From Camarhynchus parvulus (lineage: Eukaryota > Chordata > Aves > Passeriformes > Thraupidae), in the NCBI RefSeq assembly GCF_901933205.1, contig NC_044573.1, forward strand, positions 56,117,993 through 56,181,992: a DNA stretch of 64,000 nt, in the 5' to 3' direction. The notes below the pieces were generated by a model. That model saw only the letters and a program-made list of their open reading frames with translations, was not told the origin of the DNA and ran no database searches. Positions 38,931 through 50,300 of this stretch are shown here, in pieces (the first letter of the stretch is position 1; each line of letters starts with the position of its first letter). The translations under genes and the position numbers were made by a program.

Positions 38931-41900
38931 CTGGCCATGCATGCCATGCATCCCTGTGCATGGGATGGTGCACAGGAAGGCGATGGGTGGAAGGTGCCCA
39001 GCACCCTACAACACAGGATCCCTACAGCCTGTACTGTGTGGGCAGTGGTTCACATCTCCTAACTTGGCCTGAGAACTTCTTTACATTGCTCACTGCTCTG
39101 CTTTAGGCCAAAACAAAAGGGATTTTCAGGTTGTGTATGGAGATGTCTGTATGGTTTCTATTAATTATATAAAAATCAAATTATGCACAATCTAAATAAA
39201 TCCGTTGTGTATCTTTGTCGGTGAAAACCTCAAAAGATAAGAAAATACTGGTCACCAAGTATCAATTTTCTGTGCAAATTCAGAGCTATAATAATGCAGT
39301 AAACCCTAACCCTTTGACAGGCAGAAGTATTTCTGTGCAGGCACTTCCAAAACAAATGCCATTGGAATAGCATTCTGTAGGAGGTGTTTGCTAACAGACG
39401 TAAGGACTGAGCAGCACTTGGAGGGGTCATTTCTGTTCACTGACAAGATGGTGCTAATCCCACTAGAAAATAAGACAGCCATGTCCTATCTATGAGATAA
39501 TTATACTCAGTGATGGGAGACAAAGCCTAATTATATATAACTTATCAGCTAAAAGAGCTGAAGTGTGGTGTTGACTTAGAGGGGACTAAACTGCAAAACA
39601 TTTTTTTCTGTCAATTATAACACGCACTTATTACCCTTTTTTATTTGGCAAAATATTTGTTTCCTTCCTGCCAGTTTTTCAGGGAATGCTGTTGCTGTGC
39701 TTTCTGCCTGAGGATGCTGGAAACTTCTCAGATAATAAAGCCTGTGTGCAAAGCCTATGAAAACTCCTGTTCATAGTTTTCAAGTGAGCTGCCTAACTTA
39801 GGCATGGCTTCATTTTCCAGAGCGAGTAATCACTACTGGTGGTATGTGACTCCACCAGCACTATGGATTTTTAGATTTTTCTTGCTTCAGCTATGCAATG
39901 AAATATAAGATTTAAGACCTAAGTTAAAGAAGGTTGTCAGCCTCAAGAACCTCAGTTCATCTTGCAACATCCTTTGGGTGTGAATGTGAAAGCTCTGAAA
40001 AATGAAAACATGAGCAGTATTTCTACTGTTTGGCTTGAATTCTCACTGGAATGTTTGTTCCACATATTTCAAAACAGAACAAATGGAGCAAACACTTCCT
40101 GAATTCAGATCTGCAACGAACCTGTGAAGATGTAAAGCAGACAAAATGTGGAAAAGAGGTTTTTGACCAAGTCCTTCAGAGGCCAGTTTAATCCTCTGCC
40201 ATGTTAACATGTTATGGGCAGTACTTATAAAAACATTGCTAAACATGAACATGTTTAGATACTTGGCTTTTGTAAGATGCAACAATAAATTAAAACTATT
40301 AAAAATTTGGAGAGGGGAAAGTGAAGAAGTTATGTATCACCATACCCAGCAGAACGTAGAGCTCTGACCTGAGCTGAGGTCAGTGGAGGGGTTTTTTGGG
40401 TGGGTATCCCATGCAAGTCCATTGAGAAAAGGGATGTGATATAGAACATGCACATTATGCCCCAGTACAGACCTTGGCTTTGCTCAGGGGGCTAAGCAAG
40501 CTCTGTAAATAAAATATGCCTTACACAGGGGTTATGTCCACAGGTGCATATTTGCACATGAGATCCCAGCTGAGAGAGGAAAGGCTGTTAGTGCCCCGTG
40601 TCTCTCCTTGCTCTACAGGATCTCTAGTTATGGAAGCATGAGGGATAAAGAAAACAGCTTGTCGGTTGTTAATGTCACAGCTTCTCTCAACCCAGATTAT
40701 TTATACTTGAAAAAAAAGGAATGTAAACTCCTTCCACAAGACAAGTATTTACTGTTTATTTTTACAATGTGCATATTTACTAAAAGTGATCAATCTCCAA
40801 GTGAATTTCATGATTACTGTTTTTGTTCATGTGGTACTTACACGTGCAGCAGAGGCAGATGCCTTGTGAAGGGGACTTAATTCTTTGAGATGAGTTTTTA
40901 GGCAGCTCAAAGGGAGCAACTCACTGCTTCCAACTGAGAATGACAGAGACATCCTAGCTGCATAGAGTAAATTAAATATAATCTAAATAGATTTATAATA
41001 ATTTTTTTAGAGATTGTATGTAAACAGAGATGCCTTGTTTATAGACAAACCTGTTAATTTCAGAGAAACATGCATCTAGTTTCAGACACCAGTAAGGTTT
41101 CCAGAGGATTTTGCTGCTGCTCTTGTGATCTCATGTACTTGAAGTCAAACTCAGATTCCTGCTCCTCCATGCTTAGAATTTTAAATAATAGCATAAAAAT
41201 CTGAAGTGGTTGAGAATAAGAATGAGCAAAGTATGTTGGACTGGGTTTTTTGTAACACGTTTCCTACCCTTGGTGTCTGTGTGGTGGCGAACAGATGGAC
41301 TGAATCCAATGTAACATGGACCAATGTGTGCAAACTCCAGCTCAGTTTTTAGGAAACAGATGTGAAAACCTGGGCTTCTCAATCTGTGTTTGTTTCCCCT
41401 TGCCTTAGATGTCCATAGTGCATTTTCCCAGAGCCAAGCATCTCTGTTCCAGGAGGAGTTAAGCTGCGCCTGTTTCTCTCAGAGTGAGGGCAGCCTGACC
41501 AGCTTGTCAAGTTCTTTGCTGAGGTGGATCCCAAGAATGCAGGGAGCCTCACTCCAGCAGTGCCAAGCTCTGTGCTTGCCTAGAACCATGCACTTGTCAT
41601 AGTGTCCCAGTGTCCCAGACAGGTAACTTTAGTCCAGCTCACTGCAGAGAAGAGTGAGTTGGGGGGCAGAGCCTGAGGACCCCGCAAGAAGGCACGGAGG
41701 GTTCAGGCAGACTTGCAGAGCCTGTGCCAAAAGTCACACTGCCCTTAGGGCCACCATCCCCTGCCCCACCAGAGAGCCTGGAAGCCTGGCTGCACATACT
41801 GCTGGGGCACCTGGGGTGTGGGGAGGCAGTCCAGCCCACACACAGAGAGCCCTGCTCTGCACCAACATCACAGTGGAGAAGATCCTTCACACATGAGAAC

Positions 41901-42308
41901 ACCCTGTTGCTCTTGGTCTTGGAAAGGCCTCTTTTACACAGCTCACCCTGGAAGAGTGAAAAACTCTTTCCAGACATATGGCCTAAGTTTCTTTGTCCAC
42001 TCCTCCATTTGCATGTAGATACCCTCTACCCTTTCTCTACTGTTCATATTTTTGCAGGAGCAAAAATAGAAAAAAGATAGTTTACTTAATTTTGTAATGG
42101 ATAGCTGAATTTTCTGTGGGGATGAGGAATGTGGGAAAGAAAAGTTTGTTTTTGTTTCAGGATAAATTTTTTGGACCTTGTTACATTTTCTGTGTTTTCC
42201 CTATAATTCTTGGCAAAAAAAGACTTAAACAAGATGAGGAGAAGAACTCCAGATGAATAAATCTGTGTGAAATTAGGAATTGTTGATTCTCATTCAACAG
42301 AGGCTAAT
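38931..42308. other. Unique non-coding sequence
   Basis: No gene is recognised. An AT-rich patch at 39490-39660 carries repeated ATAATTA/CTAATTAT homeodomain-like words and may be a conserved element. A modestly GC-rich patch at 41640-41900 gives opposing open frames (up to 118 codons plus strand and 112 minus) with no known product. Confidence 0.5.
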
Positions 42309-42346
42309 GAATTATCTGTTCATTGTGGAATTATCTGTTCATTGTG
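42309..42346 (+). repeat. Perfect 19-base tandem duplication
   Basis: GAATTATCTGTTCATTGTG occurs twice with no spacer (42309-42327, 42328-42346) and no mismatch. Perfect identity suggests a recent slippage duplication that may be absent in related individuals or species. Confidence 0.95.
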
Positions 42347-43087
42347 TCCCCAACTTCTGTTTTCCAGACACTCAGTTCAGAATGCTGGATACCACCTTTG
42401 TACAGAGGTCCTTGCTTTGAAGACTCCAGTTTTGTAGACTATATGAAAACTGGAAATCTCAAACATATTATAGTAATTTTCAGCACAATTGTTTTCCCCA
42501 GCAGATGTCTGAATGTTTATAATGCACATACACACTTATGTTGCACATAAGCATCTTCAGCTTACAAAGAGGAAGTTATAACAGATAAAAGGAGAGTTGG
42601 CTTGTGTTGCTCCAGCAGTCCTGTGAGCAAACCTGACACAACCACTTCAGTGGCAGCTCTGCCATACTGGATAAACTACCTTTAGATGATTCTCTGGAGT
42701 ATAACACTGTTTCTTCACTTAGTTCGAAGAAATGTCATCCAGCAAGGAATGTGGGTTCTGGACCTGCCATATAAAACAGATTTTAGAACCTTACTAAGGA
42801 AAAAAAGGAGGCAAGATGTAAAGAAAAAGATGTAGATGAAGAATGTACTTTTATTGAAGTACATTCAATAAGTGAAGTAAAAATAAAGTCCATGTCTGGC
42901 TACGTACCAAAACTTGGGGAATTCTGGCAAGCAAACCCCTAAACAGTTGACTCTTGGAGATAAAAAGAAGATAATGTTCATTCTTATATCTGAAGGACTT
43001 GGATGCTGACAAGTCACACCAACAGAACTTGCAGCTAAGTTCCCTTTAGACAGAGCAGCATGAGATCAACCACCAGTGAGATGCTGG
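42347..43087. other. Unique non-coding sequence
   Basis: No gene or repeat is recognised. Confidence 0.55.
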
Positions 43088-43150
43088 CTGCCTCCCTTCT
43101 CTGCTGCCTCCCTTCTCTGCTGCCTCTCTTCTCTGCTGTCTCCCTTCTCC
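43088..43150 (+). repeat. Minisatellite, 16-base unit, about 4 copies
   Basis: The unit CTGCCTCCCTTCTCTG is repeated about 3.9 times: the first two copies are identical, the third has CTC for CCC, and the fourth has GTC and ends in TCC. The plus strand is pyrimidine-rich throughout. On the minus strand it reads as a repetitive Arg/Gly/Glu/Gln peptide, which is an artefact. Confidence 0.95.
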
Positions 43151-44680
43151 AGCTCTTGGGCTCACCCACAGACAGCAAGGGAGAGCAGCAGGGATACTGC
43201 TCAAAGTGTTAGCACGAAGTCTAAGTGGGGGAAATAAAATCTCCTTACTGCAGATGTTGGGAAGGTTCAGGCAGCAGTGCGGAGTCACACAGCGTGAAGA
43301 TGGAGTGCACAGGTGGTAAATGTTCACAGTGCATGAGCAGTGCAATATGGAGCTGCTCAGTGACACAGAAAGGAAATGCAGGGATCAGGATCATGCAGGA
43401 TTAAATTCAAGTCTCCTTTAAATTAGCATCATTGAGTAGGCATGCATCTGTGCACATGATGGCTGGAATTGACCTTTTTAAACAGCCTTGTAAATTTAAC
43501 ATTACTAGCTGTACCCTTTTTTAATATGTATTTTTTCCAGTTTGCTCTCATTTTAACTATAAAACTTTTATTGTAATTTCCTGATTAATGTTTAAAGCCA
43601 AATGAATCAGAAAGCAAGATGTGGTTTAGCACTGTCACTGGAGCTGCAAGTTTCTTTCAGGGTACATGTAAAACTACTCATGGAGCTCTGAATTAGTATC
43701 AGAAACAGGTACTTGAAAGCAGAATTGGGGACAAGCAGCTTCTGTCTTGGGGTTATTGATTTTTAACTTCTTAATGAAAGATTAGATTGAGGATCCTGCT
43801 GACATAAAGTGCCAATTGAGGACTTACACAGTGGAATGAAAGTATTCTGAACTCTCACCTGCTTCTGTGTCCATCCCAGCCACTGACACTGGACATAGGC
43901 ACGTAATAGTCCATCTGTGTAGGTGAAATTTGGGTCTGATCCAGCATGTCTACTGATGTTTTTCTACCACAATTTAGCAAGGAAAATGTTTTATTAACTT
44001 CAGACACATAAAAGCACAAGGGTCTGAGACACTAAACACCCAAACCTCTATTCCCCCAAGCATTCTTCTGTACCCAGTGAAGAAAAATGGGTGTCCAGGT
44101 GCCTTAAAGGCATGAAGAATTACATCTGAAGGAGGCATTTTCTTCCCAGGAGACTTGAGGGTACTGACCTGGGCTTAGATGGCTAATTTCACTTATTACA
44201 TAAGTGAGGTAATAAAATTTCCACCCATCTTATTGCCAGGTGTGGAGAAAGGTCTGGAGGACTTTTGTCAGTTTGAGTAATAACAGCTTTCACTCAGATC
44301 ACAAGAGGTCTTGGCACCCAATAAAAAGAATAGAGTATGTTTGAATCAAAGCCTTCCCCTTCCAGCCCTATTCGCTTGCCTTTTCACTTTGAATGCTCCT
44401 CCCAGGATCTGAGTAATCTACAACATACTGACTGGCATGGTTCCCTCCAGCTGAAAGACAAGTGGGAGAGAGAAGGGAGATTACGTCTCCAGCTTGCCAG
44501 CAGGCTTGCTTTTTAAACTAAGCCACAGTGTTGTTGCAGCAGAGCTCCTGTAAACTGCTGTGTGTGCACACAGGGAGGCACAACTGGTGCACAGTGTTGG
44601 TGCAGGTGCAGCCAGAGCCAGATATGCCACTCTCCAGTGAGCAGCAGTGGTGGAGGTGCACTCTTCCCCTCTGGTCTGCC
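43151..44680. other. Unique non-coding sequence
   Basis: No gene is recognised. Only short open frames and no clear repeat are seen. Confidence 0.55.
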
Positions 44681-44866
44681 TGTTCTGGAATGGCCTGCCA
44701 GGGGAGGTGGTGGAGTCACCATCTCTGGATGTATTTAAGGAAAGATTAGATGTGGCACTTGGTGCCATGGTTTAGTTGAGGTCTTAGGGCCTGGGCTGGA
44801 GTCTATGATCTTGAAGGTCTCTTCCAATCTAGTGATTCTGTGAATTCTGTGTGAATTCTGTGAATT
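44681..44866 (+). mobile_element. CR1 LINE 3' end (short)
   Basis: This is the last ~185 bases of a CR1 element: 'GGAATGGCCTGCCAGGGGAG', 'GTGGTGGAGTCACCATCTCT', 'GATGTGGCACTT', 'ATGGTTTAGTTGAGG', 'CTCTTCCAATCTAGTGATTC', then a tail of about three imperfect (GAATTCTGT) units (44834-44866). It belongs to the same 3' type as the 30.4 kb copy. The expanded tail, with its 10- and 8-base steps, reflects the terminal repeats this family normally carries. Confidence 0.93.
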
Positions 44867-47228
44867 CAGCAGGCAGCACACAGCAAAGCAGAGTACACTC
44901 TAACCACATAGTCAGTGGAATTGTTCACATTCTCAAAATTAAGCATGTGTTTAAGATGTGACAGCCCCATCTTATCTCTGTGAGGGTCTGGATGCTGCTC
45001 AGGACTGCACAGCTTTTGAACTCTGAAGTGTTCATTGCTCTGGAAACTGATGATGCTCAACTCTACTGTCCAAGCCACTTCCCTGGAGTAAATGTCTCTG
45101 CTTTGCAGTCTCCTCCTGTCTCCAGAGGCCTCAGACAGGCTATTCAGTGATCTATGCTTTCCAGTGCTCAACTCTGAGCACTCCCATGAATTCATTCTCC
45201 TACAACCTGTTTGATCACTCTCCCAGAGCTCACAGCATTGTAGCAAATCCATATCATAAAACTGGCCATGATAAGGATGCAAATCCTTATCACAAAACTA
45301 TGCCAATGAGTTAGCCAGCCTTCTGCTGGCACAGCCTCTTAGGTTTTAATGAAAAGGCACACATGCAGTTTCACTGGACCAGAAAGTCTCCTTCAGCCTT
45401 TTAAGTGATGCAGTGCTATGGAGGAATTAAACTCTGAAACTGATGTACAGACACGTGTTGTGTAGAACTACGCAGAAGGAAAAGCTATTAACTTCAATAA
45501 TGGCTGTTGTATTTGATTAGACTTCTTCCATCCCCCAGACACATACAGCAATTCAGCATGTCTACCAAGGGTCTCATCAAGCCTGGACCAACTGCTCCTG
45601 ACAGAGTCCTCAATGAATGCCAAGCCAAAAATGGCAGAACAGACATATGCAACCTTAGGTCAACCCCGATCATTTCCAGGGAGGTCTCCTCTGAAAGGAG
45701 ATTGGATGGATCAAGCTGGTCTTTCCCCAGCAGAGCCAGAGAGGCTGCCTTCCCAGAGGAGCAGATAAACCTCTCTGCTCACACCCAGCAATGGCATCAA
45801 GTGGGGAAAAATGCACCCTTTCTGGTAATCATGGAGAATTTCACATTCTCGTGGTTTCAACCATTGTGAGACAGATATTCAAGTACAAGCACAAATTGTT
45901 TAAGTTTTATTTCTATTTTAATTTTTATATAGTATAAACTGCATTGCCTTCTTTACTGGTGGAAAATACTATAACCATGATCTAAGCTATAGAGGTGCTT
46001 AATTTTCCATCATTTGAAGATCCAATGGTCTAAGCCAGCCCTTCTGAAAGAGACACCAATTCATTCCATACAGGTTATGACATTATTCTGTTAGCACTTT
46101 AAAATTAAATTCAGTAGCTAAAATAGTATTAATGAATAAAAGGCCAACAGCTGGTTTCTTGCCCCCAAGACCAAGATTTCTGGGTATAAATACTATGAAA
46201 ACAAGAATATAAATATTGAGAAAAACCCCTGACATCTCTCTCATCAATTAGCATTTCTTAGAGGTGATATAGGAAAAAATACCTAGTTCCAGGTAAGAGC
46301 AAGATTAAATCTGAGATGTGGGGCCAAATGAAATCTGCAAAAAAAGATTTCTTTAGGGTAGCTGCCTTCAGAGACAAGTTTGATTGGAGGCATGAAGAGA
46401 GAAGAGGATAAATAAAATAAACTACCCATAAATAATTTTAAATGCAATTTTTTAATATATCAGGCATTTTAAAATAATAGGGAAATACAAACCTTTCTTC
46501 ATTAGATATCACAGCCAATATTTGAACCAATATGTTTAACTTTAAAGTCACCTACCCTGCATATTTTTGGTTCAGAAAAAAGATTCAATTACAGTTGACC
46601 TGTATACACTTTCCTGCTTTTCTGAATGTGATATGGTGTGCCAGATGATATTTTTGACTAAGCAGTGTGAGCAGATGAAGGGCATCCACAGGGATAATCT
46701 GACTAGCATGCTTAATCCATCTGGATCACATCAGCTTTTTTTCCCCTCACATAAGGACATAGAAAAGAGGCAAAGGAAAAACCTGATGAATTGCTTGCTC
46801 AGATTAGTTGGCCACTTACATCAACTTCAGGCTCATTTCATAAAATATGGCCCCAAGTCTCTTCTAACCTCACCATACTTCATGATTTCCAACTGAACCC
46901 ACTCAAAAGCCTATTTAGAATCTATGATGCTTAATCAAGCATGTGAGCAAAATTTCCCTAAGGATCCCATCACACAGAATGAATTCTAGCAACTTTTAGA
47001 GAATACTTACTGACTTAGCTCAGCTACTTTAAAGTTATGTTTTACACTCATTAAAATAATCCTCTTGCTTATTCAGGACCTTTTCAGCAATGAGATCATT
47101 GATGAGAACAACACATGAAACCTCTGTTCTGGATGAACATGTGTTGCCCTTGTAGAAGGAGAGCAGAATGGCTGTCCACTCCAGTCCCATACCCCTGGGT
47201 AGGGAGAGCTAAGTGATGCCTGACTGGC
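44867..47228. other. Unique non-coding sequence
   Basis: No gene is recognised. A 120-codon plus frame at 45507-45869 is the longest; it starts near a CCCCCAG acceptor-like site but shows no recognisable domain or good donor. 46100-46520 is AT-rich without a clear repeat unit. Confidence 0.5.
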
Positions 47229-47365
47229 ACTTGTCCAATCCCTTCCTATAGACCTGAGGTGATGGAAACTCTATGGGCTCCATGGGAAATATGCTCCAAA
47301 CTTCACTGTCCATTATGCCGCAAAGTTATTCCTAATGTCTTTTCCTAGTTAAGCACTGAACATCT
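47229..47365 (-). mobile_element. Ancient L3/CR1-type LINE 3' fragment
   Basis: On the complement this follows the 3' untranslated region of very old L3/CR1 elements. Plus-strand landmarks in order are CTTGTCCAATCCCTTCCTAT, GGTGATGGAAACTCTATGGG, AAATATGCTCCAAACTTCAC, and AAAGTTATTCCTAATGTCTT. They parallel the familiar TGTCCAA..CTCCAGTGATGGAGATTC..TTCCAGTGCTTAAC..GTTTTTCCTAATGTC. The divergence is high, consistent with an insertion much older than the bird-specific CR1 copies. The exact family is uncertain. Confidence 0.55.
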
Positions 47366-50300
47366 TGGTTGAGAAATATACTCAATTTGTTCTAAATCAT
47401 TTGAAGTGTCCCCAGAGTAAAGCTTCTGGGATAGATTAAGTCAAATTTTTTTCTAACAGTGAGGAATGTGTTGCTACATTTTCACAGATATTCAAAAGAG
47501 CAAGTAGGTACTTGATTAAACAGATGAAAATGCAAATCTTCTAAACTGTATTCCATGCACAGGCTGAACCTCTAAAGGTTTCAGCAGCTTTGTCTGCAAT
47601 TAATGTAGTGCCACACTGCCTAATTGACCTTTTCTGATTAAAACATGTCATATAATCATGGGTAATATTTTCTTGATGAACAATAGCAATGAAAACTCTT
47701 CATCCACCATTTATTCAGTAACAGCTGTACCTGCCCTCCTCTGTTTTATTGGGCTTTGTTGTGTCAGAAGACTCCTATGACACAAGTTCACTTTTCTTAG
47801 GTGTTCCCCAAAATGCTCTTTCCTTTAGCATGCCGGTAGAACTAATTTCTGCTCTTCTTAAATGTTGCCTTTCCTGTGGGAGCCTGTCATACGGCCCAGG
47901 TTGGGACACTTAAAAAGACAAGACTGCAATATCCAGCACTCAACCCAAGGCTTGGGTGCAGTCACCCAGTCTTTATGGTTGCTGCAGTAATCGTGTGTTT
48001 TGTCCCATCAATAGGATTGTACACGTGGGAAATACTGTGAGGATCACAACTTGACCCTCAGCTTTGGGATATATGACAAAATATGTTCTCCTCTCTCCTT
48101 CCAACTTCTTGCACAAGAAAAGAAAACCATTCAGTTTTCTTATTGTAGTGGTCAAAACTACAATTCCCAGTGCTCTAGAAGCAGGATTTTCTTATGTAGA
48201 AACTCCTTGCTGGCAGAATGATTGCTGGTCCCCTCCTTCTCCTGCCTATCATGCACAACAGCTGGGACTGGTCTGTCAGAACCCATCTGTATCTGCTCTT
48301 TGTGTACAGAGCTGAAAGGAAAAAGCAAGCTATAGGACTTGGCTCTCCTCAAGCAGCAAAACACAGCTTGGTCTCTCAGGAGACCAAGAGAGCTGATACT
48401 CCCCATCACAGGATGCCTCAGGAATGGAGATGCTGTCTAAATTGAAGAGGTCTGGTGCAACATGTTTCCAAGAGGGAAGAATGAAAACTGGTCTGCTTAA
48501 ATTGTTTTCACAAGAGTCAATAAAGCTGTACATTTCTGGCCTGCTTTTTACTTGCTAACCAATACTAAGACTCTAACAGCATGGGATCAAACCTCACCCT
48601 TAGGGAGATGGAGTTCTAGTAAGCCTGCTGACCTGCCAGCTCCAGCCCTTTTGGGGGTGACAGCTATCTCCACAAGCCACTTGCCCCTCTCCTACTTCCT
48701 CTATTTTTTCACCTCCCTCCCCACACTCTGGGGTGTATCATGTGGGGGGCTCTGCTCCCCAAATTGCTTAAAACACTCTCTGCGTATGGTCACGTCTACC
48801 CTAAATTCTCTCCTTGCAGAGGTGGATATACTGATGCTAGCACAGCTGAGAAGTGAGATGTGCCTCAGTGATGGACCAAAACTGACTGAAATCTGTTTCT
48901 TTCCGAAAAACAAATGTTGGCAATCATGTGTTTGCACACAGTGCCCTAAATCTTTTCCATGTCAACATAAAACAACACACAAAAAGACAGATATCTTCCC
49001 ACAGCACTTTTTCTCAGAGCCCTGAATTGTCTGGACATAAATTACCATTCAAACTATCTCTTTTCTGCCTGCCTATTTGTGAGTTTGTACACTACTTTGA
49101 AACTTAGTGAAGCAATGGTGACCTGCATGTGACACATTCTGCCCACAGGAAGCAATTATTGATTTAAGGCATTGTGTGAATGAGTCGGGACTTTGGCACC
49201 TATTAGTAAAACACCTTTAGGTTTTGAGATTTTCTCCTGTCCTTTCTAAATGCAGATTCTGGGGCTCCCCCCTCTATTATGGTGTGCCAGTTCCCACTGG
49301 CATTTTCTAACTGGACTGGTGGCTTTTTCTCCAGCAAACAGATTGTCCTCTTGTACAAGGGAGGCAGGACAGCTAAAATCTTCATGAGGCCCTGGTACAG
49401 AAGAAGACCAAGGTCTCTGTCCTAGATTGAAACCAGAAAACCTGTGCTAAGGGATGGCTGCAGGTTGCTCATAAATGGCAAATGATGGTGGCTGGCAGAA
49501 CAGGTGTGCTTCAGCAGCTGCAACTCCAAGCAGGCTCAAAGGCAGGGCAGATGGCAGATGTGTGAGCAGAGGTTTGCCAGCCCCCTGATTAGTGCTGGAA
49601 GGCACTTTAGTCTCTGACTGGCTCTGTGCCAGAGAGAAAAAGGTGTCACAGCACTGTTTCTAATCACCTACAAATAACTCTGCCCTTTGCTGCACTCATC
49701 TTAAGCCTTGTTTGATAAGGGCTGAGCCCTAAGCATTTCTCACAAGGAAGGCTGGTTTGGTTTAGTCTGTGCATTGAACAGCAGATCTTGCTGTGCCAAA
49801 GGCTGCTTGTAGCAGTTGATTATTCCCACATGGTTATCAACAAGCCTGAGCAGCCTGCAAGGCAGCTAACTTCATACCAGGAAGACGGGGTACTGGAGGG
49901 TCCCATCAGGGCCAGGGGGCTGCACAGGGAGGGTGACCAGGTCCAGAAGATTGTGTGCAGGGTCAGAGAGCACAAACAAAGCAGGGAGTCTGCCAGGCTG
50001 CTCATGGCAAATTGCTCGCTGCTGAGGCTGAACCCTTTCCTACAGGCCAGACCAGCACATCACATTGCAAATGTCTCACTCTCCCTCTTATTTTACAGAT
50101 GTCAGCTAGTTCTGAACCTAGTGATGATTTCCTAAGTCTGTCTCAGACAAGTTGCCTAACCTCTCTAGTTTTTGTCCCCAAGGCTGCCATCAGGGAGAAC
50201 TTTTCTTTGTGCTACACAACAAGAGTAACAGTATACAGACAATGGTCCAGCTACAGACACCTTCTTTTGGGAAGCAAGGATCTCAAGTCACATCCCAGCA

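Noticed and set aside
45507..45869. 120-codon plus-strand frame starting near a CCCCCAG site, considered as an exon
   Set aside because: The acceptor-like site is common, no clear donor follows within the frame, and the peptide matches nothing I know.
48552..49025. 157-codon plus-strand open frame as a gene
   Set aside because: No recognisable family, domain or splice context. An opposite-strand frame overlaps it, and frames of this length are expected by chance at this scale.
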